Positions 34,978 through 43,098 of a DNA stretch of 64,000 bases are shown here, piece after piece. How positions within the stretch are numbered: the first letter of the stretch is position 1; each line of letters opens with the position of its first letter. The position numbers were made by a program, and so were the translations under genes. A model generated the notes under the pieces. The model had not been told where the DNA came from. It saw nothing but the letters and a program-made list of their open reading frames with translations, and did no database searches. Source of the stretch: CAXTPV01 sp965276715 (GTDB taxonomy: Bacteria > Pseudomonadota > Alphaproteobacteria > Acetobacterales > Acetobacteraceae); contig OZ255622.1 in the NCBI GenBank assembly GCA_965276715.1, positions 1,426,001 through 1,490,000 on the forward strand, read 5' to 3'.

Positions 34978-35047
34978 CTGAGCCTCGCAAACGATCCGTC
35001 TGATACTTGCACATCCAACCCGTCTTTTCGAGCCTCGAGCCAGTCTC

Positions 35048-35154
35048 GGGTCTGGGCCTCAGGCCCAGCGGGGTCGAGGGGCTGCGGAACAGGCAAGGCA
35101 AGGGCGCGCCCGGTGAGCGCGAAGAGGAAGCATGGGGGACCGGGCCGGTCCCCC
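35048..35154. repeat. dispersed GC palindromic element, copy 4
   Basis: The first 37 bp (35048-35084) are identical to 43051-43087 and include CTGGGCCtcaGGCCCAG. A second, unrelated 10-bp stem, GGGGGACCGG/CCGGTCCCCC, is at 35134-35154. Together they occupy most of the gap 34978-35182, where no gene was seen. Confidence 0.75.
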
Positions 35155-35182
35155 AAACCCCCGGCAATACTTAAGACGGTCC

Positions 35183-37849
35183 CTAATCGTTCAGAGTGGC
35201 GAAGCTGGCGGGCCAGAGGAGGGTCTTCTCGCCTGGGTAGGGACGACTGTAGCCGGTCGTCGCATACCAGACGACGTGGTTGAGCGCGTTCTCGTCTTCC
35301 GCGTCGGGGGTCCGCAGCTTGCCCCTGAACATCGCGTTCGACGCGAGCTGCCAGGCGCCCTGGATGGTGTTCATCGCGGACGATCCCGGGTTGAGCAGGT
35401 CGAGCGGGATCTGCTCGGGGACGGCGGCGTAGGGCGTCAGATCGGCCTGGTCGGTGAAGGCGGTGCTCATGGGTGCCGCCGCGAGATCGAACTGGTTGAG
35501 CGGCCGCAGGCCGAGGATCTGCTCGATGGTCCGGTTGATGTTGACCTGCGTGTAGTAGGTATCGTCGACATAGGCGCCGTGTTTCGCATACGGGCTGATC
35601 ACGAACGCCGGCGAGCGATGGCCGTCGACATGATCGACGCCGGCCTGCGCGTCGTCCTCCTCGACGAAGATCGCCGACGATCCCCAATACGGGCTGTGGC
35701 TGACGATGTCGACAAGCCTGCCGAGTGCGAGATCGTTGTCGGCCGTCTGCGCCGCCGGCGTGGGCTGCGTCGCCGCGGTCCCGGTGTTGTGGTCGCACAT
35801 GATGGTCATCACGATCAGGTTGGGCAGGTTGCCGTTCTTGACGAAGCCGTCGAACTCCGACTTGAACGCGTCGATCCTGAACTGATCGGGAATGCCGAGG
35901 TCGAAGCCCGGATAGTTATGGTCGAGCACGGCGTTGAGCGACGGGATCAGCGTCGATTGGGAGACCGAGCCGATCGGCAGCGTCAGGTCGCCGGTGGCCT
36001 TGCCCTCGATGATCAGGGTGTTGCGGTAGAAGTCGCTCCAGGAGGTCGAGACGTTGCCGCTGAAGGTGTAGTTTTCCTGGTCGGCGTATTCGCCGTAGAC
36101 GCGCACCGATTTGCCGGCCTTGAGCGCGTCCTGCCACAGGAAGCCGGTGGCGCTGTAGGCCATGCTGTCGCCGCCGTTGTAGGGATAGCTGCGCGTGAAC
36201 GCGCCGACCTGCCGCTCGATATAGTCCGGCGCGATCGACTGGACGATCCACTGGTGGCCATCGCCCGACTGCCGGCCGCTGTCGTAGAAATTGTCGAGCA
36301 ATGGGAACGTCGTTGCCAGCGCATGGTGGTTCGGCGTGACGAAAGCGCCGAACTCGGCGAGCGACGGATCGCTGTTGCCGCGGCCGATGTCGCCCAGGAT
36401 CTGGTCGTAGGTGCGGTTCTCCTTGACGACGAGGAAGACGTGCTTGATCAGCGACGGCTCGCCGAGATGCGCCGGTATGGCGTGCGGTTTTGCATTCGGA
36501 TCGGGAAAGTCGCCGAACGCGTTGATGATGTTGGCGAGATTCCAATGGTTGTTGCGGTAGACCGCGAGCGTGTCGCGGATCACGTCGGCGATCGAGGGCA
36601 CCGGGATCAGCGACACGGTGCCGGTGTCGGCGTAGGGGCCGTGGCCGACATAGCCGTCGAAGCTGTAGACCGGGCCGAGCGTGCCGGTTCCTTCATTGTT
36701 GCCGACGACGAGTTGCTTGCGGGCCGGATCGAAGGCGACGCTGTCGGGATAGGCGCCGGTCGGGATCAGGCCGCGGACCGGGGACGCGGCGTCCGTCGGA
36801 TCGAGCGAGAGCACGGCGACGGCGTTGTTGTCGCCAAGCGTCGCCAAGAGAAACCCGTCAACGATCGCGAGGCTGTTGGGCGAACTGCCGAAGGGTGCGG
36901 CCGGAAATGGACGCACCGGCAGGGTCCGCGCGACGCTCTGGGTCGTTGTGTCGATGACGGATACGGTGTCGCTGTTGGTGTTGGCCACGTAGACGTGGCC
37001 GGCGTCGGCGGTCATGGCGGTCGGGTGCAGGCCGACGACGATGGTCTTGACCACCGCGAGCGTGCGCAGGTCGACGACCGACACGGTTCCGGTCGTGGAC
37101 GACGCCGACTGGGGATCGGCCACGATGTTCACGCCCGACGAGGGCACGGTGAAGTCGGCTGGCGTCGGCAGACGGCCGCCCTCGTTGCTGACATAGGCGA
37201 AGCCGCCCGACAGCACGACGCTGCCGGGCACGCTGCCGACCGGGACGGTGGTGACCGAGGGCGTGGACCGCGTCAGGTCGATGACGCCCAACGCATTGCT
37301 CTCGTTGAGTGCCACATAGAGCCGGGTGCCGTCCGGCGACAGCGCCATGCCGCATGGGTTGGGCGTACCGTTGCTGTAGGTGTTGGTGGTCGACAGCGGC
37401 AGCGTGATCCGGACGTTCAATGACAGGACGCCATCGGCGGCGACATCGGCGACCGTGACGGCGCCGTCATTCTGCGACAGATAGAGGCGCTTGCCGTCGG
37501 CCGAGAAGAGCAGGCCGGCGATCGACCCGCTCTTGTCGGTTCCGGGCACGAACGTCGACAGCACCTGGCCCGATGCGAGGTCGAAGGTCTGGATCGGCGC
37601 GTTGCCGCCCTGGATGAGGGCCGCCCCGATCCGTCCGCCCGGCTGGACGGCGACGGCGGTCACCCGGACCGGCGAGCCGAGGCCGATCTGGCGCCCGGCC
37701 GGCGTCAGCACCTGATCGTAGGCGGACACGACCGAGCCGTTCGGCTGGATGCCCACCTGGTAGGTCGGCAACGGGGCGGCGAACGCGACGGGCGGTATTA
37801 CGCAGACCGAACCTGCCATCAGGAAAGTGCGGAACGTTTTCGTGGCCAT
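35183..37849 (-). CDS. YncE propeller/phosphoesterase fusion protein
   Basis: An 888-residue secreted protein; the signal peptide ends near PPVAFAA. Residues ~30-420 are beta-propeller blades (LLFSADGKRLYLSQNDG, MALSPDGTRLYVALNES, AMTADAGHVYVANTNSD). Residues ~470-830 are a PF04185 phosphoesterase with KHVFLVVKENRTYDQILGD, NLIVMTIMCDHNTG, FVEEDDAQAGVDHVDGHRSP and AFVISPYAKHG. It thus joins in one chain what the left end of the window encodes as two genes. A Pho-box-like site lies ~77 bp upstream. ATG 37849 or 37855 may start it. Confidence 0.9.
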   Translation of the reverse strand: MATKTFRTFLMAGSVCVIPPVAFAAPLPTYQVGIQPNGSVVSAYDQVLTPAGRQIGLGSPVRVTAVAVQPGGRIGAALIQGGNAPIQTFDLASGQVLSTFVPGTDKSGSIAGLLFSADGKRLYLSQNDGAVTVADVAADGVLSLNVRITLPLSTTNTYSNGTPNPCGMALSPDGTRLYVALNESNALGVIDLTRSTPSVTTVPVGSVPGSVVLSGGFAYVSNEGGRLPTPADFTVPSSGVNIVADPQSASSTTGTVSVVDLRTLAVVKTIVVGLHPTAMTADAGHVYVANTNSDTVSVIDTTTQSVARTLPVRPFPAAPFGSSPNSLAIVDGFLLATLGDNNAVAVLSLDPTDAASPVRGLIPTGAYPDSVAFDPARKQLVVGNNEGTGTLGPVYSFDGYVGHGPYADTGTVSLIPVPSIADVIRDTLAVYRNNHWNLANIINAFGDFPDPNAKPHAIPAHLGEPSLIKHVFLVVKENRTYDQILGDIGRGNSDPSLAEFGAFVTPNHHALATTFPLLDNFYDSGRQSGDGHQWIVQSIAPDYIERQVGAFTRSYPYNGGDSMAYSATGFLWQDALKAGKSVRVYGEYADQENYTFSGNVSTSWSDFYRNTLIIEGKATGDLTLPIGSVSQSTLIPSLNAVLDHNYPGFDLGIPDQFRIDAFKSEFDGFVKNGNLPNLIVMTIMCDHNTGTAATQPTPAAQTADNDLALGRLVDIVSHSPYWGSSAIFVEEDDAQAGVDHVDGHRSPAFVISPYAKHGAYVDDTYYTQVNINRTIEQILGLRPLNQFDLAAAPMSTAFTDQADLTPYAAVPEQIPLDLLNPGSSAMNTIQGAWQLASNAMFRGKLRTPDAEDENALNHVVWYATTGYSRPYPGEKTLLWPASFATLND

Positions 37850-37925
37850 CGACATGTCCTGTCATTCGCGCGGGTCGGAGCCGACCGCGATCGCAAGCGC
37901 AATAGTCCAGGCGCCGGCGTCGTGC

Positions 37926-37943
37926 CTGACAGGAAGCTGACCC
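37926..37943 (-). promoter_or_regulatory. Pho-box-like repeat before the fusion phosphoesterase
   Basis: On the reverse strand GGGTCAG-CTTC-CTGTCAG gives two 7-bp units at an 11-bp period. The second unit matches 6 of 7 bases of the PhoB consensus; the first is weaker. Distance to the start codon is about 77 bp, a usual position. Confidence 0.35.
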
Positions 37944-37986
37944 AATTGGAATGTCATCAAGACGTCTCGCGGCGAAGCGAGCGATG

Positions 37987-38014
37987 CCGAAGGAGGTGTT
38001 TCGGTCTCCTCCGG
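37987..38014. repeat. hairpin repeat, copy A
   Basis: CCGAAGGA...TCCTCCGG hairpin with GTGTTTCGG in the loop. It resembles the element at 40860-40886. Confidence 0.45.
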
Positions 38015-38110
38015 ACATGTCCGATGCGGCGCGAGCGAGCGGCTTTCTCCGAGCGAGGCTGCCCTACATCGGCAAGACGTCCGGCGGATCGTTCGGCCAT
38101 TTGGCGTCAG

Positions 38111-38148
38111 GCTTCTCCGCACACCGAATTGGGGGTCTGGGCCTCGAG
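38111..38148. repeat. dispersed GC element, partial copy 5
   Basis: CTTCTCCGCACACCG followed after a few bases by GGGTCTGGGCCTC, the same order as at 43032-43063. The palindrome is cut off here, so it is a truncated copy. With copy A above, it fills the gap 37856-38150, where no gene is seen. Confidence 0.5.
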
Positions 38149-38150
38149 TG

Positions 38151-38778
38151 TCATCCTGCATCCGTTGAAATGAGGTCAAGCAGACCGTTCAGGTCTGGAA
38201 CTACATAGGATGCGGTGCCTGCTCGTGAGTGGGGACGCATGACAAGCACAGTCGTCAGTCCCAGCTCATTGGCGACGTTGAGGTCGTAGTCCGCATAGGC
38301 GGATACGTGCCACCAGTCCGCAGAGGGCTCAATTCCGCGGAGGCGACTCATCTGGATCCAGAAGTCGGGGTTCGGCTTGTAGACCAGAGTATCCTCCGCG
38401 CAGAGCCAAGCGTCCAAGGAGAAGCCCAGCCGCGCCTGGATCTCTTGCCCGTGGCGACGATCGCTGTTCGTCATGGCCCCGCAGGGCGCCTTTTCCATGA
38501 CTGACCGGAGAAGCGGTGCATCTGGATAGAGCGGCCAAGTCCCGACTTCCGCCGCAATGACCGCCGCCCTCGTCGCGTCAAGGTCGAGGACGCTGGTGAG
38601 GCTGCGTTGCGTCACGGTCGCGTAGTCGAGGAAGTCGCCCTGTTCGAGTTCGCCCTGGACATCGACGATGTCGTCAAACTCGCCATCCAGTAGCGGCCGG
38701 CTTTCCATCCGGCACGAGGCTTCAAGGCCGGTCCGCCAGTCGAGAATGGTCCCAAACACATCGAAGCTTACGAACTGA
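38151..38778 (-). pseudogene. HAD-family hydrolase, start removed by IS630 insertion
   Basis: The reading frame matches haloacid-dehalogenase-like hydrolases: SFDVFGTILDWRTGLEA at the N-terminus, CGAMTNSD (motif II), VYKPNPDFW (motif III Lys) and HVSAYADYDLNVANELG (motif IV). The first usable start is the GTG of DVFGT, just after the nucleophilic Asp, so a protein made from it would lack the catalytic residue. The upstream codons run straight into the terminal repeat of the IS630 element at 38779. Even with the element removed in silico, I find no in-frame ATG, GTG or TTG before a TAG, so the gene may have been damaged already. Confidence 0.75.
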
Positions 38779-38780
38779 TA

Positions 38781-39952
38781 CGCCCGGCATGATCGGCTGA
38801 CTCTCGAAGGATTCCCTGATCGGCGCTGACGTGATTCGCTGTGCTCTGCACCCGATTCGCGGAGTTCATCATGGCAGCGCCGATCAAGATCACGCGGAAC
38901 GACCTCGACCCGGCCGGGCTACGCCGGGCAGCGCGGCGAGCGGCCAGTGTCGCAGCCGCGCAACGGATGCTGGCATTGGCGCTGGTCCTGGAAGGTGCAT
39001 CGAGGACCGAGGCGGCGCAGGCGGCCGGCATGGACCGACAGACGTTGCGCGATTGGGTGCATCGCTACAACCAGGAGGGGCTGGCTGGGCTGACGGACCG
39101 GCATGGTGATTTCGGCCCCAAGCGGCTGCTCTCGCCCACGCAGGAGGCGGAGATCGCAGACTGGGTCCGGCAGGGACCGGACCTGGCCACGCACGGCGTG
39201 GTGCGCTGGCGCCGGGCCGACCTGGCGCGGGCGATTGCGGCCAAGTTCGGGGTCGTGCTGGCCGAGCGCAGCATCAGCACCGTGCTGCGCCGGCTCGGCT
39301 TCCGCCGCCTGGTCGCGCGTCCGCGCCATCCCGGCCACGACGCCGCGGCGCAAGCGTCTTTCAGAGCGACTTCGCCGCCCTTGTAGACGCCGCCCTGCCC
39401 GAGCACGCCCGCGGCAAGCCGCTGGAACTCTGGTGGCAGGATGAAGCGCGCATCGGCCAGCAGGGCACGCTGACGCGCGTGTGGGCCGAGCGCGGCTCTC
39501 GGCCGCCGGCGCCGCGGGATCAACGCTACGCCTGGGCCTATCTGTTCGGCGCCATCTGCCCGGCCCGCGGCACCGGTGCGGCGCTCGTGCTGCCGTTCGC
39601 CAACGCCGAGATGATGAACCTGCACCTGGCCGAGATCAGCGCCAGCGTGACCGCCGGTGCACACGCCGTGCTGACGATCGACGGCGCCGGCTGGCACCAG
39701 ACCGGCGACAAGCTACGCGTGCCCGACAATATTACGCTCCTGCACCTGCCGCCTTACAGCCCAGAGCTGAATCCGGTCGAGAACGTCTGGGCTTTTCTGC
39801 GCGGCAACAAGCTCAGCAACCGTGTCTTCAACAACTACGAGGCCATCGTCGACGCCTGCTGCGCCGCATGGAACTGGCTCATCGCACAACCAGAACGCAT
39901 AGCCTCAATTGGTAGCAGAGAGTGGGCGTGTGTCAGTCAATGAAGCCGGGCG
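38781..39952 (+). mobile_element. IS630-family insertion sequence with TA duplication
   Basis: The element is 1172 bp. Its ends are imperfect inverted repeats of about 21 bp: CGCCCGGCATGATCGGCTGAC at the left and the complement of CGCCCGGCTTCATTGACTGAC at the right, reading inward. A TA dinucleotide lies at each end (38779-38780 and 39953-39954), the target duplication expected for IS630/Tc1/mariner elements. It contains one transposase gene that needs a -1 frameshift. Confidence 0.88.
38871..39943 (+). CDS. IS630-family transposase, requires -1 frameshift
   Basis: The first frame (38871-39386) encodes the helix-turn-helix part: SRTEAAQAAGMDRQTLRDWV and AERSISTVLRRLGF. The second frame, open from the region of 39359 to 39943, encodes the DDE catalytic part: ELWWQDEARIG (first Asp), VLTIDGAGWHQ (second Asp) and PPYSPELNPVENVWAFLR (Glu). 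The frames join by a -1 shift near TCTTTC at 39357-39362, where the peptide passes from AAAQAS to FQSDFAALVDAAL. All three catalytic residues remain, so the enzyme may still be active by frameshifting; a simple mutation is the alternative. Confidence 0.82.
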
Positions 39953-39954
39953 TA

Positions 39955-40260
39955 TGAGGAGGGCGCACTGTTCTTCTTCCAACCAGAGCATGACTAGTCT
40001 GCTCTAGCACCGCGAGGCGATGCATCGGAAGGAGTCGGGTGCTGATCAAATCCATCGGTCGTGCGCGGCCGCCCGGTTATTGCGCGTCCATTTCACCTAA
40101 CCTGCGCTCTGTCTCAACGATCGTGCGTCGGGCGCCCGCATCTGTCTCAGATAATGTGCGTCGAACCGGGCCGTCGACGGCGCATCCGGACGTATACCAG
40201 TGAGCGCCGCTAAACCGGGCAGTTCTCGGAAGCGAGTTGTTCCAGCCCCACGGCTGGGTC
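39955..40260. other. intergenic stretch
   Basis: No convincing gene, RNA or clear hairpin was seen between the IS630 element and the acetyltransferase. The first bases continue the sequence interrupted by the element. Confidence 0.5.
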
Positions 40261-40797
40261 ATGTTGCCCGGCGTGTTCCCGCCGATAGAGACCATGCGCC
40301 TCGTCCTGCGCTGCGTTGCGCCGCAGGACGCCGCAGCGACGGCGACCCTCATGACTCCGTCGATCAGTCGCTGGTTGGCGTCATGGGTGCAGCCCTTCAC
40401 ATCGGAAGTGGCCGAAGGCCGTATCAAGCTTGTGCGGAACCTCGCAGACCGGGGCCACTCGCTGCCGTGCGCGATCATCGCCAAGGACGGCGGGTCGCTT
40501 GTCGGCTGGATGACCCTGACCAGAGACGAGGACGACAGGCGTCGTGGCAGCGCTGCTTACTGGCTGGGTACCGCATATCAAGGCCGCGGTTTTGCACGTG
40601 AAGCTCTTTCCGCCTTGCTCGGTGCCGGGTTCGATCGGCTAGACCTGGACGTCATTGAAGCGGGCGCTCAGGTGGAGAATGTCGCTTCGATCGCCGTGAT
40701 GCTCGCTTGCAGAATGAAGGAGGGCGGCATACGCGTAGTCCATGCACCCGCGCGCGGCCAAGACGAGACGTGCGTCTTCTATGAACGGCATCGATGA
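40261..40797 (+). CDS. GNAT-family N-acetyltransferase
   Basis: A 178-residue acetyltransferase of the RimJ/RimL-like type. MRLVLRCVAPQDAAATATLM is the usual start of the fold. GSAAYWLGTAYQGRGFAREA is the acetyl-CoA pyrophosphate loop (QGRGFA). VENVASIAVMLACRMKEGG is the C-terminal asparagine-containing segment. The substrate is unknown. ATG 40261 is chosen; TTG 40237 and ATG 40294 are alternatives. GC content is below the local average. Confidence 0.75.
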   Translation: MLPGVFPPIETMRLVLRCVAPQDAAATATLMTPSISRWLASWVQPFTSEVAEGRIKLVRNLADRGHSLPCAIIAKDGGSLVGWMTLTRDEDDRRRGSAAYWLGTAYQGRGFAREALSALLGAGFDRLDLDVIEAGAQVENVASIAVMLACRMKEGGIRVVHAPARGQDETCVFYERHR

Positions 40798-40859
40798 TCT
40801 GGACTCCTTCGATTCCTTTTGAAGAACACTGAAAGGAAGGCGAGCAGAAGTCCCCGAAG

Positions 40860-40886
40860 CCGGAGGAAGTGTTCGGCCTCCTCCGG
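40860..40886. repeat. hairpin repeat, copy B
   Basis: CCGGAGGA-AGTGTTCGGCC-TCCTCCGG, a perfect 8-bp stem with an 11-nt loop, resembling 37987-38014. It follows the acetyltransferase gene and could terminate it. Confidence 0.5.
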
Positions 40887-41013
40887 ACCTAATCCCTTAC
40901 GACCGAAGATGGGCGCTTCCTGCAGGCCTATCCGATCGGGTATGCAGGGCGACGCGATATCCAAAGCTCACTCCGGGGGCATCCGGTGGCTCGGTTTTTC
41001 CACAGACCTATAA

Positions 41014-42528
41014 TCTTACTGTGTCATAAATTGAAGGCTCGTTTGGCACGGCGCTGACAACATGGGCATTGCGGGAGCGCTCTTGCGATGGCGCGGGCGA
41101 TGGTGGTGCGCAGTGTTGTGATTGAGGTTGCGACATGGCGCTCAGGCCGGATCGGGAGAGCCGCGGGGTCGGTAGCGTTCGGGTATGGCAGGTGTTTGCA
41201 AGGAAGTCGGCCAGAATTCGTCTGAGGGGGGAAAAGCGCCCCGCTCGGCGATCAGGAATCCGTAGGCGGCGATGCAGAGCGCCGCATGATGGTGAAAGCC
41301 GCGCCAACCGCGTCCTTCGTAATGCCCGAGGCCGAGTTCCTGTTTCAGGTCCTGATAGTCGCGCTCGATGCGCCAGCGCAGCTTGACCAGATCGACGAGT
41401 GTTCTTCGTGCGATGTTGGGCGGCAGGGTCGAGAGCCAATATTTGCTCGGCTCCTTCTCGCCGCTTGGCCACTCGATCAGCAGCCATTCTTCGGGACGCG
41501 GTGTCGGCCGGTTGTAGTCGCGATGCGCCGGACGAACCCGCACGGCGGCGAAGCGCGAGGCGAGGGTCGCGTTGCTGCCCTCGCGCCATGTCACACGGCG
41601 CCAGGCGCTGTTGGGCAGGCTGATCGCCAGATCCTTGGCCGAGACCGGCGCATGCCCGTCACGGCGCCGGATCAACGACGGCGGTCGCCCGCGTCCACTC
41701 CAGGCTTTCGGCGGCAGCGGTTGCGTGCCTGGCGGCCAGACGCTGGTGTGCGACTGCACACCGAGCGCGTAGGCCAATCCGAGCTCGGTGATGCCGTCCC
41801 GGAACGCGGTATCGACGCCATAGCCGGCATCGGCCAGCACCGGGGCGGGCGGCACGCCGGCGGCGAGAGCGGCGCGGATCTGCGCGAGCGCGATCTGAGG
41901 CTTGGTCTGAAAGGTCACGTCGTCCGGAACGCCAGTCTTGGCGCGTCGCGGAGCATCCTCAGCCCAGGGCTGCGGCAAATAAAGTCGATGCGCGACCGGC
42001 AGGCTGGCATGATCACTGGCCAGCGACAGCGTGACGGCGACCTGACAATTGTCCTGCTTGCCGAGCTGTCCGCAATATTGCCGCGCCACCCCGACCGAGT
42101 GCGATCCCTTCTTGGGCAGGCCGGTATCATCGATCATCCAGCCGCGGATCGGACCTGCTCTCTGCATGACGGGAAGCACCTGCGCGCGGACCGCGCTGAG
42201 CAGCGCTTCGTCGGACCAGTCCGCCTTGGCGACGAAATGGTGCAGCGACTGATGCGCGGCCTGCACGCGCGCCGGCTCGACGCGCGCCGCCATCGGCTCG
42301 ACGCTCTTGCGCGCTCCCGGCAACAGAAGACCGGCGCAATACGATCGGAACGGTGCGACACGGTCGGCATGACCGAGAGCCGCCGAAAGCCTGTCGACGT
42401 AGACAGCCAGACGTGATTCGCTGCCGCGCGAACCGGATAAGAGACCCATACCTCGCCTCCACGAGTCGGAATCTCCATGCGTACACACACAATCTGAAGC
42501 CGTACAAGCTGTTTATGACACAGTAAGA
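41014..42528 (-). mobile_element. IS701-family insertion sequence with 4-bp duplication
   Basis: The 1515-bp element has perfect 17-bp inverted ends, TCTTACTGTGTCATAAA at 41014-41030 and its complement at 42512-42528. Both sides carry ATAA (41010-41013 and 42529-42532), a 4-bp target duplication as expected for this family. It holds one intact transposase gene. The perfect ends, intact gene and matching duplication indicate a recent insertion. Confidence 0.92.
41142..42449 (-). CDS. IS701-family transposase
   Basis: A 435-residue DDE transposase (PF13546 type). SYCAGLLLPGARKSVEPMAA and MIDDTGLPKKGSHSVGVARQ are hallmark segments; the first catalytic Asp is in GWMIDDTG and the second in PVLADAGYGVD. 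LRWRIERDYQDLKQELGLGH carries the Glu region. ATG 42449 (MGLLSGSRGSESRLAVYVD) matches family starts; the frame extends 13 codons upstream. The length is complete for the family. Confidence 0.92.
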   Translation of the reverse strand: MGLLSGSRGSESRLAVYVDRLSAALGHADRVAPFRSYCAGLLLPGARKSVEPMAARVEPARVQAAHQSLHHFVAKADWSDEALLSAVRAQVLPVMQRAGPIRGWMIDDTGLPKKGSHSVGVARQYCGQLGKQDNCQVAVTLSLASDHASLPVAHRLYLPQPWAEDAPRRAKTGVPDDVTFQTKPQIALAQIRAALAAGVPPAPVLADAGYGVDTAFRDGITELGLAYALGVQSHTSVWPPGTQPLPPKAWSGRGRPPSLIRRRDGHAPVSAKDLAISLPNSAWRRVTWREGSNATLASRFAAVRVRPAHRDYNRPTPRPEEWLLIEWPSGEKEPSKYWLSTLPPNIARRTLVDLVKLRWRIERDYQDLKQELGLGHYEGRGWRGFHHHAALCIAAYGFLIAERGAFPPSDEFWPTSLQTPAIPERYRPRGSPDPA

Positions 42529-42532
42529 ATAA

Positions 42533-43030
42533 CTTTGCTCCTGATTTGCGTAAGTGCGGCTGTCATTTTTCTGGTCTTTCGGTATTTAAGTCCAATGACA
42601 GAGTGTTGGAAACAACGGTCCATCATGTCGCGAAATCTTGAAGGTGATGCTGTCGTAGACCAATTCGATGTGTGCGACGGTTTTGGCAGTTCTGTCACCC
42701 GAAAATTGTTCATAAAGTTTTGCGGATGGCAGAAGCAGCGGAGCTTTCTTCTCAGCCGATGAGACTACTCAAGACTTGATGGGTAGTTGGATTTCGAATA
42801 GCTCGGTGACGATTTCTGCTCGCGATTTCGGTGCCGTCGACTTCAGGCTAACCTCTATTGACGGAATCAACGTGATTTACAAAATACACCGAGGATGTCA
42901 TGAAGAACGTTGCTTAGTATCTCTCGAACAGCCCAGCGGCTCTGGCCACCTCGGTAGGTTTAGCTGCGTCCTTAACATGGAGCTTTCTCCTGTTTGGAGA
43001 CGCCGGCCGTATGCGTGTACTCGCGCCAGG
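42533..43030. other. AT-rich islet without a recognisable gene
   Basis: This ~500-bp stretch is markedly richer in A and T than the rest of the window (for example 42541-42600 and 42700-42760). Short open frames exist on both strands, up to 75 codons before the palindrome region, but none resembles a known protein or has a good ribosome site. It is probably a remnant of foreign DNA next to the IS701 element. Confidence 0.5.
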
Positions 43031-43095
43031 ATTCTCCGCACACCGTGTTGGGGTCTGGGCCTCAGGCCCAGCGGGGTCGAGGGGCTGGCCCCTCG
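43031..43095. repeat. dispersed GC palindromic element, copy 6
   Basis: ATTCTCCGCACACCG precedes the 37-bp unit identical to 35048-35084, then GAGGGGCTGGCCCCTC forms a second hairpin. It ends next to the stop of glgP and probably terminates that gene. Confidence 0.75.
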
Positions 43096-43098
43096 CCT

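Noticed and set aside
35132..37423. 763-codon forward-strand frame opposite the fusion phosphoesterase
   Set aside because: No domains, Val/Asp/Arg-rich shadow; the reverse frame has a signal peptide and two clear domains.
40779..40964. 61-codon reverse frame with a hydrophobic stretch after the acetyltransferase
   Set aside because: It is produced by the hairpin repeat and lacks a ribosome site; treated as non-coding repeat.
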